Source: Paenibacillus borealis
GTDB taxonomy: Bacteria > Bacillota > Bacilli > Paenibacillales > Paenibacillaceae
Length of the DNA: 64,000 nt
Assembly (NCBI RefSeq): GCF_000758665.1
Contig: NZ_CP009285.1
Coordinates: forward strand, 1,488,001 to 1,552,000
Reading direction: 5' to 3'
Positions 1 through 8,493 of this stretch are shown one piece after another; position 1 is the first letter of the stretch; each line of letters starts with the position of its first letter. Both the position numbers and the translations under genes were made by a program. The notes under the pieces are model-generated. The model was given only the letters and a program-made list of their open reading frames with translations. It was not told where the DNA came from and did not search any database.

Positions 1-2
1 AA

Positions 3-212
3 GAAGCGCTGCTGAAGGCCATCGGAACCGGAATGAACTGTGAGCTGGGCTGGAATGAAATGGAGTTTCTCAACCATGCCAGCGGCCAGCCCTATCTGGT
101 CCGCAGCAGAGGCCTGGAGACTTACGTACAGCAGCAGGAGACGGTTCACGTAAGCATTAGTCATCACGGTGATTATGCTGCTGCATTCATCATTATTGAG
201 AGCAGTCAATGA
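3..212 (+). CDS. 4'-phosphopantetheinyl transferase, AcpS type (C-terminal part, 5' cut by window edge)
   Basis: Frame 3 is open from the window edge to the TGA at 210-212. The translation begins EALLKAIGTGMN, continues through NHASGQPYLV, and ends VSISHHGDYAAAFIIIE. These are hallmarks of holo-ACP synthase: the KEA(L/F)xKAxGTG helix, the G-x-P-Y strand, and the SxSHxxxYAxA motif near the C-terminus. The family moves the phosphopantetheine arm of CoA onto a serine of a carrier protein. The stop lies only 22 bp before the MFS start, so the gene probably belongs to the same operon. A PPTase at the head of this set hints that a carrier protein or synthase lies upstream, outside the window. It could instead be the housekeeping acpS; the missing 5' part prevents a decision. 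Confidence 0.75.
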   Translation, partial: EALLKAIGTGMNCELGWNEMEFLNHASGQPYLVRSRGLETYVQQQETVHVSISHHGDYAAAFIIIESSQ

Positions 213-234
213 CTGTGAGGAGAGGACAATTGAT

Positions 235-1434
235 ATGAGCAACAACAAAATTTTCACACTCTTAGCCATCAATATTTTACTCGTCTTTTCGATTATGGTC
301 AGTATCTTCCCGATCGCACCCCTGATCAGCAGCGATCTTGGGATGACCTCCGGTGAAATCGGAACCATAGCGGGCATTGCCTCGCTGGTCATGACTTTCC
401 TGTCGATTCCATCCGGCGTCTTTGCCGACCGGTACGGGCGGAAGAAGATTATCGTCACCTCGATCGCACTTTCGGCAGTAGCCGTATTCATGGTGGCCGC
501 TGCTCAAGGCGTGCTGATGTTTACAGCCGGCTGGCTGCTGTTCGGCTTTGCCAGAGGTTTCGTATCCACACCGATCTTTGCGGTGGTGACGGATGTGTGC
601 AAGCCCGAAGAGCGGGGCCGGGCAATGGGCATTGTGTCCGGGGCGATCGGTGCCGGATCGGTGCTGGGATATGTCGTCAGCGGTCTGCTCAGCAATTACT
701 TCGGCTGGCATGTATCCTTCGCGGTGCTGGGTTCACTCCTGGTTCTGTCCGCACTGGTTACCTCTGCGCTGCTGAAGGAGACCGGGGTCAAGAATTCAAG
801 CAAGAGCATCGGGAAAGCCTTCAAAAATTCGTTCAAATGGCTGGGCATCCGTGAAATCCTGCTGGCGGGGATTGTGGGAACCCTGTGCTTCATGGTGGGT
901 GTCTTTACGACCTTCCTGGTGCCGTTCGCGGCCAAAGAGCAGGATATTTCCCTGGTGCTGCTCAGCTTTCTCTTCATTCCGTATGAAGCGGTGGCTTCGT
1001 TCGGGGCGGTATTCATTGGCTGGATCTCGGATAAGGTGGGCAGACATGCGCCTCTGATCTGGGCCCAGTCGATCTGTCTGGGAGCGCTCTTGCTGCTGTA
1101 TGCGCTGGACTTCAACCCCTGGCTGCTGACGTTCGGTTATGCGCTGATCGGACTTACAGAAGGGCCTATTATTACGCTGGTTAACACGATAATTACGGAT
1201 AAGGTCGTCAAGATCAATCCGATGGAAATGGGGACGGCCTTAGGAACCTTCCGGACCCTGCAGGGGGTCGGGATTGCGCTGGGATCAACGCTTGGCGGAT
1301 TCTTCTACAGCAGGATCGGAACGCATCCCAGCTATCTGGTGGCAGCCGGAATGATGGTGCTTACGATTCTGATCTCGCTTGGTCTGGGCAAAAAGGAAGA
1401 ATCGGGTGTATCTGAATATAAATCAGCCGGATAA
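235..1434 (+). CDS. MFS transporter (drug/metabolite exporter-like)
   Basis: A 399-aa polytopic membrane protein of about 12 hydrophobic segments. The MFS motif A is clear as GVFADRYGRKKI, in the loop between helices 2 and 3, and a second copy, GWISDKVGRHAP, sits at the start of the second half. I chose ATG 235 (MSNNKIF) because GAGGAGAGGA lies just upstream at 217-226. An upstream ATG at 169 overlaps the preceding PPTase gene and would add 22 polar residues. Family knowledge: proton-coupled uptake or efflux of small molecules. Its place inside a long operon of tailoring enzymes suggests export of, or resistance to, the product. The substrate cannot be read from the sequence. Confidence 0.85.
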   Translation: MSNNKIFTLLAINILLVFSIMVSIFPIAPLISSDLGMTSGEIGTIAGIASLVMTFLSIPSGVFADRYGRKKIIVTSIALSAVAVFMVAAAQGVLMFTAGWLLFGFARGFVSTPIFAVVTDVCKPEERGRAMGIVSGAIGAGSVLGYVVSGLLSNYFGWHVSFAVLGSLLVLSALVTSALLKETGVKNSSKSIGKAFKNSFKWLGIREILLAGIVGTLCFMVGVFTTFLVPFAAKEQDISLVLLSFLFIPYEAVASFGAVFIGWISDKVGRHAPLIWAQSICLGALLLLYALDFNPWLLTFGYALIGLTEGPIITLVNTIITDKVVKINPMEMGTALGTFRTLQGVGIALGSTLGGFFYSRIGTHPSYLVAAGMMVLTILISLGLGKKEESGVSEYKSAG

Positions 1435-1446
1435 AGGAGTGCATTG

Positions 1447-1827
1447 ATGAATCAGGTGTACGCAAGGACAGTGGTTCAATTTGACGATGTGCCGGTGGTT
1501 CTTGCCAGGGGAGGACAGATGCGCGTGCTGGCAAATCCGGCAACGGTTGGAGCCTCGCAGCTGATTATGGGTCATGTGATCCTCCGCGCCGGGGAAGAGA
1601 TCAAGGAGCATCTCCATGATTACGGTGAAGAGACCGTATTTGTGGTCCGGGGACAAGGAACGGCGTTCATTGAAGATATCCCGCATTCCCTTCAGGAGCA
1701 TTGCCTGTTCATTGCGAGGAAGGGTGAGCGGCACCGTGTGGTAAATGAGGGGCCGGGCGAAATGGAGCTGGTCTTTGCCACGGCACCGCTGGCCCCGAGT
1801 GCAGAGAAGGGTCACAGAGATGTATAG
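1447..1827 (+). CDS. Cupin-domain protein
   Basis: A 126-aa single-domain protein. The core HVILRAGEEIKEHLHDYGEE, followed by FVVRGQG, is the first cupin motif (G-x5-HxH-x3-4-E), and ARKGERHRVVNEGPGEM is the second (G-x5-P/R-x-H-x2-N). The histidines and glutamate would bind one metal ion. Cupins include dioxygenases, isomerases and sugar epimerases, so the reaction is open. The start is the ATG at 1447, 7 bp after AAAGGAG (1433-1439); a TTG at 1444 is too close to that site. The gene sits 12 bp after the MFS gene and is probably co-transcribed. Confidence 0.75.
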   Translation: MNQVYARTVVQFDDVPVVLARGGQMRVLANPATVGASQLIMGHVILRAGEEIKEHLHDYGEETVFVVRGQGTAFIEDIPHSLQEHCLFIARKGERHRVVNEGPGEMELVFATAPLAPSAEKGHRDV

Positions 1828-1881
1828 CTCCCGGGCAGCAATAAGCTATCCCATACAATCCAAAGGGGTGAGAAGAGAAAC

Positions 1882-2847
1882 GTGAAAAGCAATCTTGTTA
1901 TTGTAGACACTCATGCCCATTTTGCCGTCAAGGAGAATAAAAGTCTGGAGCTCAGTCTGGCTGGCGCCGGAACCGTCCCCGATTACAAGAAGCAAAAAGG
2001 ATTCGATGATTTGCAATATTTGAAGAAGATGGTTGGTGCTACTCAAGAAGGATTCGTGGATGACAACAATCTGCTCGAGGATTACCTCTCCTGTATGGCC
2101 GAGAATCAAATTGCCATGAGCTGGGTCCATCAGCTCAGCTTTGAGGATGTATACGGCTATGAGGTGCTGTCCAATGAAAAAATCGCCGAGGCGGTACGGG
2201 CACACCCTGACAAGCTGCGCGGATTCGCGAGTGTCAACCCCTATAAGGGGAAGGAAGCGCTGGCGGAGCTGGATTACGCGATTAACACGCTTGGAATGCA
2301 GGGCTTTAAGCTGAATCCTAATGATTATGGCGGCTTCGGCCTGAATGACCGGGAATTGCTCTATCCGCTGTATGAACGGTGCAGCGAGCTGGGAATTCCG
2401 GTAAGCGTGCATACCGGAATTACGCCAGGCAGTATTTTTCGGATGAAGCATAACTATCCGATTCTGCTGGATGACGTTGCTGTTGATTTTCCGGGGCTGA
2501 CCTTGATTGTGGAGCATATGGGACATCCATGGAATGACCTGTGCTATTACATGGTGGGCAGGCACGAGAATATGTATGTGACCATTACGGCGGTAGCCAA
2601 TATCCTCATTCATAACAATCCCAAGGTGTTCCGGATGGAGCTGGCCAAGATGATCTCGGTCTGCGGCAGCCACAAGATTCTCTGGGGCTCGGATTGGACG
2701 GTTACGCCGAACATCGCCGAAGTGCTGAATTACATGCAGAAGGTGGCTATTCCCCTGCCCATGAAGCTGATGATGGGCGTGAAGGAAATCAAGAAGGAGG
2801 ATGTCCAGAACATCCTGGGGCTGAACGCGCTGAGAATAATGAAGTAG
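1882..2847 (+). CDS. Amidohydrolase family (metal-dependent TIM-barrel hydrolase/decarboxylase)
   Basis: A 321-aa protein starting at a GTG preceded by GGGGTGAGAAGAG. Metal-ligand motifs of the amidohydrolase-2 family appear in order: DTHAHF (H11, H13) on strand 1, H177 in SVHTGITPG, H212 in VEHMGH, and the catalytic aspartate D271 in LWGSDWT. The family (PF04909) includes ACMSD-type decarboxylases and hydrolases of lactones and amides, usually with Zn or Mn. The next gene starts 8 bp downstream and is also a hydrolase of a metal-dependent family. The two may therefore act in sequence on one intermediate; that is inference from position only. Confidence 0.8.
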   Translation: MKSNLVIVDTHAHFAVKENKSLELSLAGAGTVPDYKKQKGFDDLQYLKKMVGATQEGFVDDNNLLEDYLSCMAENQIAMSWVHQLSFEDVYGYEVLSNEKIAEAVRAHPDKLRGFASVNPYKGKEALAELDYAINTLGMQGFKLNPNDYGGFGLNDRELLYPLYERCSELGIPVSVHTGITPGSIFRMKHNYPILLDDVAVDFPGLTLIVEHMGHPWNDLCYYMVGRHENMYVTITAVANILIHNNPKVFRMELAKMISVCGSHKILWGSDWTVTPNIAEVLNYMQKVAIPLPMKLMMGVKEIKKEDVQNILGLNALRIMK

Positions 2848-2855
2848 GTGAGGGC

Positions 2856-3632
2856 ATGAGATATCAATTTATTGATCTGAGTGTGCATATGGAACAGAAT
2901 CCGGGTGAGCTGGCTCCATACGGTTTCGAGCAGACCGGCCACCAGGAAGGGGCGGACCGCTTTGCACGCCAGTTCGACGGGAGCAGAAAAGACTTTCCGG
3001 ATGAAGAATTCTTGAACATGGAGATGATCACCGCTTCCACGCATACCGGGACACATTTCGATGCCCCATTGCATTTCGGCTCTATGAGCGAAGGCAAGCC
3101 CGCAGCGTCTATAGATCAGGTGCCGCTGGAGTGGTGCTACTGTGACGGTGTGGTGCTGGATGTTACGCATAGGCAAGCGGGTGAAGCCATTGAGAAGCAG
3201 GATATCGAGCAGGCGCTGGCCAAGATCGGGTACGAGCTGAAGCCGCTGGATATTGTGCTGATCCGTACAGGTGCAGACCGTGATTGGGGCACGCCCCAAT
3301 ACCTTACGGATTATCCGGGCATGAGCAGAGAGGCCACGAAGCTGCTGACTGACCAGGGCATCCGGGTCATGGGCATTGACAGCTACGGGTTCGACCGTCC
3401 GTTCAAGAATATGATCGGCGATTATAAGCGAACCCGGGACAACGCCTATCTGTTTCCGGCCCATTTCTGGGGAAGAGAGCAGACCTATTGCCATATGGAG
3501 CGCCTGGCGAATCTGGAGCAGATTCCGGTTCCTTACGGGTTTAAGGTGGCTTGTTTTCCAATCAAGATCAGACAGGCAGGAGCGGCCTGGGTACGGGCAG
3601 TGGCCATTGTCGAAGAGCCTGCGGCAGAGTAA
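2856..3632 (+). CDS. Cyclase family protein (kynurenine formamidase-like metal hydrolase)
   Basis: A 258-aa protein. The signature HTGTHFDAPLHF supplies the metal ligands H63, H67, D69 and probably H73 of the cyclase / kynurenine formamidase fold (PF04199). A second conserved part is MGIDSYGFDRP. Known members hydrolyse N-formylkynurenine or related amides and lactones, and some are annotated as polyketide cyclases. The start is ATG 2856, 5 bp after GTGAGGG. A longer open frame upstream is simply read-through inside the amidohydrolase gene. No tryptophan-catabolism neighbours are present, so formamidase activity on kynurenine itself is unlikely. Confidence 0.8.
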   Translation: MRYQFIDLSVHMEQNPGELAPYGFEQTGHQEGADRFARQFDGSRKDFPDEEFLNMEMITASTHTGTHFDAPLHFGSMSEGKPAASIDQVPLEWCYCDGVVLDVTHRQAGEAIEKQDIEQALAKIGYELKPLDIVLIRTGADRDWGTPQYLTDYPGMSREATKLLTDQGIRVMGIDSYGFDRPFKNMIGDYKRTRDNAYLFPAHFWGREQTYCHMERLANLEQIPVPYGFKVACFPIKIRQAGAAWVRAVAIVEEPAAE

Positions 3633-3671
3633 GTGAAATCTATCACCAAATATATGGAGGAGGCATTTCGA

Positions 3672-3980
3672 ATGAATTATGAATTTGAACTCAAGGTAAC
3701 GGGCGTTAAGGGGCATTGCCGGGCAGGGCATAAAGAAGGGGATATCATGAAGGTCTCTCCGCTGAACGCAGGCAATCTGTGCGGAACGGCATTCCATTCG
3801 GTCTTCCCGATGCTGCTGGCGCTGAATATGGATGCGAAGCTGCCGTGGGACCCAGAGGGTAATATTGTGCACTCGGCTTGTCCGGATCTGCGCAACCAGA
3901 TGACGATGGAAATCCGCCGCATCCCGGTAGAGCCGTCTGAAGATTCCCCGTACGCGGGACGGATGCTGCAATCCAAATGA
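3672..3980 (+). CDS. TIGR04076-like small protein of unknown function
   Basis: A 102-aa protein. It resembles the TIGR04076 family as I recall it: N-terminal VKGHCRAGHKEGD, central AGNLCGTAFHSVFPMLLAL, and C-terminal HSACPDLRNQMTMEIRR. Three conserved cysteines (HC-R, NLC-G, SAC-P) could bind a metal, but no function is established. ATG 3672 follows GGAGGAGG at 3656-3663; an upstream GTG at 3633 lacks such a site. Members often occur next to cyclase or redox genes, and here the gene lies between a cyclase-family hydrolase and a radical SAM enzyme. Confidence 0.65.
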   Translation: MNYEFELKVTGVKGHCRAGHKEGDIMKVSPLNAGNLCGTAFHSVFPMLLALNMDAKLPWDPEGNIVHSACPDLRNQMTMEIRRIPVEPSEDSPYAGRMLQSK

Positions 3981-3997
3981 AGGGGAGGCCGCTCCAT

Positions 3998-5353
3998 ATG
4001 AGCAGAGCGAAGCAGTATGTTGAATTATTCAAGGAAAGAGACTCCATTTGTGTCTCCCATTATCCTGTGCCGATCTCCCAGCATACCGAGTCCGAAGTGT
4101 GGTCGCTGATGGAGCTTGAGCAGGTGAATACCAAAGATACGCCGACAGCCTTGTATCTGCATATTCCCTTCTGTGATGCAACCTGCTCGTTCTGCCCGTT
4201 CAACCGTTATCTGAAGAAGCAGGAGCAGGTGGATGATTATTTGGCTGCTGTCCGGAAGGAGATCGACAGGTATGCGGGTACGCCTTTTGGAAGCAGCATC
4301 ACGGTTTCCTCCATTAATCTGGGCGGCGGAACCCCCTCCTGCCTCTCCTCGGAAGAGCTGACGGGAATATTGCAGCACATGAAGCAGGCTTTTCACGTTG
4401 CGGAGGACGCCATGATCTTCATTGAGGGCAACCCCCGGAATTTCACGGCTGACAAGCTTGAAGACTTAGCCCTGCAGGGATTAAACCGGATCAGTGTAGG
4501 GGTGCAGACCTTTCAGGAAGAGCTTGCCGGACTGCTGGGGTTATACCATAGTGTCGATGATTCCTTTGAGCTGGTGAAGAATGCCCGAAGCTGCGGAATT
4601 GATAATATCGGGATTGATCTGATGTACAATCTGCCCGGTCAGACACTGGATCAATGGCGGGCTGACATTCTCACCTCCATTGAGCAGGAGATTGACCATA
4701 TCTGTGTGATTTCGTTCTGTGTGGTGCCGCATACGCAGATCGCTTCGCGTATAGCGGAAGGGAAGATTCCGGGAATCGGGGATGTCTACAGAGAGATCGA
4801 GCTGTATACCATCGCCAAGGAGATGCTGCTTGAGGCAGGTTATCTCCAGTACAGTGTGATTGATTTCGCCAAGCCGGGCAAGACGGACCGGCACGCGACT
4901 TTATATTTCAGCGAGCAGTCGCATATGATCGGGATCGGTGCGGCCGCGTTCGGTATCATCAACGGCTATATGTATGTCAACAGCGGCAATCTGAATGAAT
5001 ATATGTCCCGCGTGCAGGACGGGCTGCTCCCGGTCAATTGCGGGGAGAAAGCCGATGAGCTGGAGCTGGCGCATGGGGCAATGGCCAAGGGCCTGCGGAT
5101 GCTGTCAGTCAGCCGTGCAGATTTCGTACGGATGTTCCGGCAGGAGCCGGAGGAGCTGTTCCCGGATACGATTGAGCGTCTGGTTCAGGACGGTCTGCTG
5201 ATTCAGGATGCCGAAGGAATCCGGCTGACCGACGACGGAATTATATGGGGCAACAATGTCAGCAAGCAATTTTTCTCCTCTAAGTATGCGGATTACGGGC
5301 TGCAGCACCGGATGAAGCTGGCCAAGGGGCGTCCGGTGCAATCGGTTAAATAA
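3998..5353 (+). CDS. HemW-like radical SAM protein A
   Basis: A 451-aa protein related to HemN/HemW. YLHIPFCDATCSFCPF holds the radical SAM cluster cysteines C59, C63 and C66 (CxxxCxxC). SAM-contact features follow: LGGGTPSCL, IEGNPRNFT, GLNRISVGVQTF and GIDLMYNLPGQT. The C-terminal domain ends in GIIWGNNVSKQFF. An N-terminal element CVSHYP is shared with protein B. HemW-like proteins include haem chaperones, anaerobic haem-degrading ChuW/HutW, and class C methyltransferases or cyclopropanases of natural-product pathways. Three paralogues inside one operon argue for the last type. ATG 3998 is preferred over ATG 3977 because GGGGAGG lies 9 bp before it. Confidence 0.85.
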   Translation: MSRAKQYVELFKERDSICVSHYPVPISQHTESEVWSLMELEQVNTKDTPTALYLHIPFCDATCSFCPFNRYLKKQEQVDDYLAAVRKEIDRYAGTPFGSSITVSSINLGGGTPSCLSSEELTGILQHMKQAFHVAEDAMIFIEGNPRNFTADKLEDLALQGLNRISVGVQTFQEELAGLLGLYHSVDDSFELVKNARSCGIDNIGIDLMYNLPGQTLDQWRADILTSIEQEIDHICVISFCVVPHTQIASRIAEGKIPGIGDVYREIELYTIAKEMLLEAGYLQYSVIDFAKPGKTDRHATLYFSEQSHMIGIGAAAFGIINGYMYVNSGNLNEYMSRVQDGLLPVNCGEKADELELAHGAMAKGLRMLSVSRADFVRMFRQEPEELFPDTIERLVQDGLLIQDAEGIRLTDDGIIWGNNVSKQFFSSKYADYGLQHRMKLAKGRPVQSVK

Positions 5354-5370
5354 TAAGGAGGCTATAGCAA

Positions 5371-5688
5371 ATGAGCGATATGTTGATGAGAGTCAATCCG
5401 CAGGTAGGCACCGCATTTGAAGGCATGTGCAAGGCGATTGAGGATACGGGGACGCTGGAGCCCAAGGTGCGGGAACTGGTCCGTTTGGCTTGTGTAGTGA
5501 CTGACCGTTCTACCTACGGCATCCGGCTGCATGCACTGAAGGCTTATGAGCTGGGGGCGACCCCTGAGGAAGTGACGGAGACCGTTATGAATTGCCTGCC
5601 TGTGGCTGGTATTGAAGCTGTATCCTCCGGTCTGGCTGCGGCCATGACGGCACTGGAATCCAAGCGGGGTGTTCATCATGGCAGTTAA
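5371..5688 (+). CDS. Carboxymuconolactone decarboxylase (CMD/AhpD-like) family protein
   Basis: A 105-aa all-helical protein. The pattern ELVRLACVVTDRSTYGIRLH, then ALKAYELGATPEEVTETV, is the CMD fold. The redox CxxC of AhpD-type members is absent (AC followed by VVTDRST), so a peroxidase role is unlikely. The decarboxylase/isomerase branch or a purely structural role fits better. AAGGAGGC lies 6-12 bp before the ATG. The last 11 bp overlap the next radical SAM gene, so translation is probably coupled. Confidence 0.75.
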   Translation: MSDMLMRVNPQVGTAFEGMCKAIEDTGTLEPKVRELVRLACVVTDRSTYGIRLHALKAYELGATPEEVTETVMNCLPVAGIEAVSSGLAAAMTALESKRGVHHGS

Positions 5689-7054
5689 GACGTCCTATGA
5701 GCCATTCTACAATGTGTATCCCCATAGAGATCCGATCTGTGTGTCCCACTATCCGAATCCTGTGACCGAGATTGCTCCAGCCGACATTTATGGAGTGATG
5801 GATCTGAACAGTCAGCCTCCGGCGGACAATGTCGGTGCAGTCTATGTGCATGTTCCATTCTGTGCGTCAGTCTGTATCTTCTGCCCCTTCAACAAGATGG
5901 CTTATCAGGAGAAGCAGGTAGAGCAGTATATGGAGGCCGTCAAGGCCGAAATCGGCATCTATGCCTCTTCCCCCTATGCTTCACAGTCTACGATCAGTGC
6001 AGTTACGTTCGGGGGTGGCACGCCTTCGGCTCTGTCTGCCGAGCGGATGGTGGAGATGCTGAAGAGCGTGCAGGAGCATTACCGGGTGCTGCCGGATGCA
6101 CAAATCTCGTTTGAAGGAAGCCCCGCTACCTTAACGCTGGAGAAAATGCAGGCCATCCGTGCCCAAGGGGCGAACCGGATCAGCATAGGGGTGCAGACCT
6201 TCAACGACAAAATGGGGCGGCATCTCCGGATGAGCCATGATTCGCACCGGGCCTTCGAGGTGCTGAACGAAGCGAAGGAAGCAGGCTTTGACAATATCGG
6301 GATTGATCTGATGTACAATCTGCCCGAGCAGACCATGGAGGAATGGCTGGAGGATGTCCGGACGGCCGTGCGGCTCGGAATTGATCATATCACTGTGTTC
6401 TCCCTGTGTGTCGTGCCGTTTACTGCGCTGTTCAAAATGATTAAGGAAGGCACGATTCCGCCTACCGGGGACGTTAATCTGGAAGTGGACATGTATCTGG
6501 AGGCCAAGCGGCTGCTGCAGGAAGAGGGATATGTTCAATATAGTGTGTGGGATTTCGCCAAGCCGGGCTTCGAAGACCGGCATGTCCTGCTGTACTACAC
6601 CCAGCAGAAGGATTTGTTCGCGCACGGTCCGGCGGCCTTCGGTTATGTCAACAAGCTGATGTACATCAATCAGGGTGATATTCAGGAGTACAGCAGCCGT
6701 CTTCAGCAGCAGTTCCTGTCCGTCTTCATCGCCAGTAAAGCCGATGATCTGGAGGCGATGCATGGAATGATGGCCAAGGGCCTGCGCATGCTGTCGGTGA
6801 AGCGGAAGGATTTTGCCGGCATGTTCGGGTATCAGCCGGAAGAAGTCTTTGGTCCGACTATCGATGACCTGGTATCCAAAGGCCTGCTTGAAACGGATGA
6901 GCATGAGATTCGCCTGTCCGCCAAGGGCATTGTCTGGGGCAATAATGTATGCAAGGAATTCTTCTCGGAAGCGAATCAGCAGACGTTCGAGAGCCGTGTG
7001 AAGCTGGCACGCGGACAAAAACCGGCCGAGGTTACCGGGGAGGTCCTGAAGTGA
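5678..7054 (+). CDS. HemW-like radical SAM protein B
   Basis: A 458-aa protein and a paralogue of A. VYVHVPFCASVCIFCPF places the cluster cysteines at C62, C66 and C69. It also shares CVSHYPNP near residue 20, FGGGTPSAL, FEGSPATLT, ANRISIGVQTF, GIDLMYNLPEQT and a C-terminal GIVWGNNVCKEFF with protein A. The start is ATG 5678, inside the end of the CMD gene; its stop TGA shares the A of the next gene's ATG. A and B flank the CMD gene and are more alike than either is to protein C, which suggests a duplication followed by specialisation. Confidence 0.85.
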   Translation: MAVKTSYEPFYNVYPHRDPICVSHYPNPVTEIAPADIYGVMDLNSQPPADNVGAVYVHVPFCASVCIFCPFNKMAYQEKQVEQYMEAVKAEIGIYASSPYASQSTISAVTFGGGTPSALSAERMVEMLKSVQEHYRVLPDAQISFEGSPATLTLEKMQAIRAQGANRISIGVQTFNDKMGRHLRMSHDSHRAFEVLNEAKEAGFDNIGIDLMYNLPEQTMEEWLEDVRTAVRLGIDHITVFSLCVVPFTALFKMIKEGTIPPTGDVNLEVDMYLEAKRLLQEEGYVQYSVWDFAKPGFEDRHVLLYYTQQKDLFAHGPAAFGYVNKLMYINQGDIQEYSSRLQQQFLSVFIASKADDLEAMHGMMAKGLRMLSVKRKDFAGMFGYQPEEVFGPTIDDLVSKGLLETDEHEIRLSAKGIVWGNNVCKEFFSEANQQTFESRVKLARGQKPAEVTGEVLK

Positions 7055-8493
7055 TGAAGCTGTCTGTCGGTACCAATTTTGATGACCGGTTACCTTTATT
7101 GCTGAAGGATTCACATGTGGATGTATTCTATGGCAAGTTATCCTCTGATCTGGTGGGCGGTGGCCGGCCAACGTTTGCGCTGCCAACCATTGACCGGACA
7201 AGGGTGGAGGAGCATGTGAAGCTCCTTCATGCCTACGGGTTCAAGTTCAATTACCTGCTGAATGCCACTTGTCTGGATAATCTGGAGACGACCAAGGAAT
7301 TTCATTACCGCCTGCGCGAGCTGCTGGAATGGATCGGTACGCTGCAGCCGGAATATGTCACTGTGTCCCTCCCCATGCTGGTTGATATGGTGCGTACAGC
7401 GTTGCCCGACGTCAAGATCAGCTTGTCTACCTTTGCCAACGTCAACACGCTTAGACAGGCGCATTACTTTGAAGAACGGGGTGTCAGCGAGATTACCCTG
7501 CCCGAGAGCCGGAACCGTGATTTTTCCTTTCTGGAGAGCCTGCGCAAGAGTACCAGCTGCGACTATCAGCTCATTGCGACCAATGACTGCCTGCTGGATT
7601 GCCCGATGCGCCAGAATCATGCGAACTTTCAGAGCCATGCCTCGCAGTGCAATCATGTGACCGACGGCTTTGCGCTGGATTATTATATGCTGCGCTGCAC
7701 CGAGCGCAAGCTCCAGCATCCCGAGGAGCTGCTGAAATCGCAATGGATTCGCCCGGAAGATATGCATATCTATGAGGAACTGGGATATCACAAATTCAAG
7801 CTGACCGAGCGGATGAAGACTACGGAGAAAATTGCGGATACGGCGCTGGCCTATTCCGGGCGGAGTTATCAGGGCAATCTGCTCAGTCTGCTCAACTCGC
7901 GGATGGCGGAGGCTGATTTCGAAATGCCCAATTTCTCCAAGAACATCAAGGAGGATTTCGCACCCTCCGAAAAAATGAGACAGGTCTACAGCCTGCTGTT
8001 CAGCTTCCAGGCGAACATTGACAATGAGAGTCTGGAGGGCTTCCTGGAGGGCTTCCGCGCTAAGCGATGTGACAGGATGGACTGTGACAAATGCGGCTAC
8101 TGTGCCGAATGGGCCAGCCGGACTGTTCAAGTGGCGAAGCCGGGGGGAGCTGTTCTCCGGGAGTTTGAAGAGCTGTTTGCGGCGCTGGCTTCAGGCACTT
8201 TCTTCGAATCGGCCGCCGGAGCGCCGGTGACTTGGACGGCGGAGGGCCAGAGTCTCTATGAGGGGGTTGTGGGACGGAAGCCCGAGTTCATCCGTGACAT
8301 GGCAAGCACGGAGATCCGGAAGAAAGCCGAGGAGCTTGCCGCAGCAAACGGAACAGGTCAGGTCTCCAGATATGATGTGGCCAAAGCCAATGTGCTGTGT
8401 ACACCGGCTGATTTCCGGATGTTTGCACTCATGGACCTGAGGTCACTTGGATTTGATACGGCAGAGCTGGATGCAGAGGAGGCTGTGGGATGA
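7054..8493 (+). CDS. U32-family protein (UbiU/TrhP-like Fe-S protein)
   Basis: A 479-aa protein. The N-terminal half is the U32 TIM-barrel pattern: a strand with FNYLLNATCL, then ISLSTFANV and EITLPESRNRDF, then a cysteine set C169, C179, C183 and C199 around NDCLLDCPMRQNH. A second cluster, C339, C344, C347 and C350 (CDRMDCDKCGYC), lies near the C-terminus. U32 proteins were named peptidases. However, UbiU/UbiV and TrhP carry 4Fe-4S clusters and support oxygen-independent hydroxylation, which fits the radical SAM surroundings. ATG 7054 overlaps the stop of the preceding gene. Role here: inference. Confidence 0.75.
   Translation: MKLSVGTNFDDRLPLLLKDSHVDVFYGKLSSDLVGGGRPTFALPTIDRTRVEEHVKLLHAYGFKFNYLLNATCLDNLETTKEFHYRLRELLEWIGTLQPEYVTVSLPMLVDMVRTALPDVKISLSTFANVNTLRQAHYFEERGVSEITLPESRNRDFSFLESLRKSTSCDYQLIATNDCLLDCPMRQNHANFQSHASQCNHVTDGFALDYYMLRCTERKLQHPEELLKSQWIRPEDMHIYEELGYHKFKLTERMKTTEKIADTALAYSGRSYQGNLLSLLNSRMAEADFEMPNFSKNIKEDFAPSEKMRQVYSLLFSFQANIDNESLEGFLEGFRAKRCDRMDCDKCGYCAEWASRTVQVAKPGGAVLREFEELFAALASGTFFESAAGAPVTWTAEGQSLYEGVVGRKPEFIRDMASTEIRKKAEELAAANGTGQVSRYDVAKANVLCTPADFRMFALMDLRSLGFDTAELDAEEAVG

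Noticed and set aside
2730..3971. 413-aa minus-strand ORF opposite the cyclase gene
   Set aside because: Antisense to two well-supported genes, no RBS, no recognisable domain.
3998..7054. HemW-like pair as anaerobic haem-degradation genes (ChuW/HutW)
   Set aside because: No haem uptake or haem-binding partner genes nearby, and three paralogues sit among biosynthetic-type enzymes. Not excluded, but less likely.
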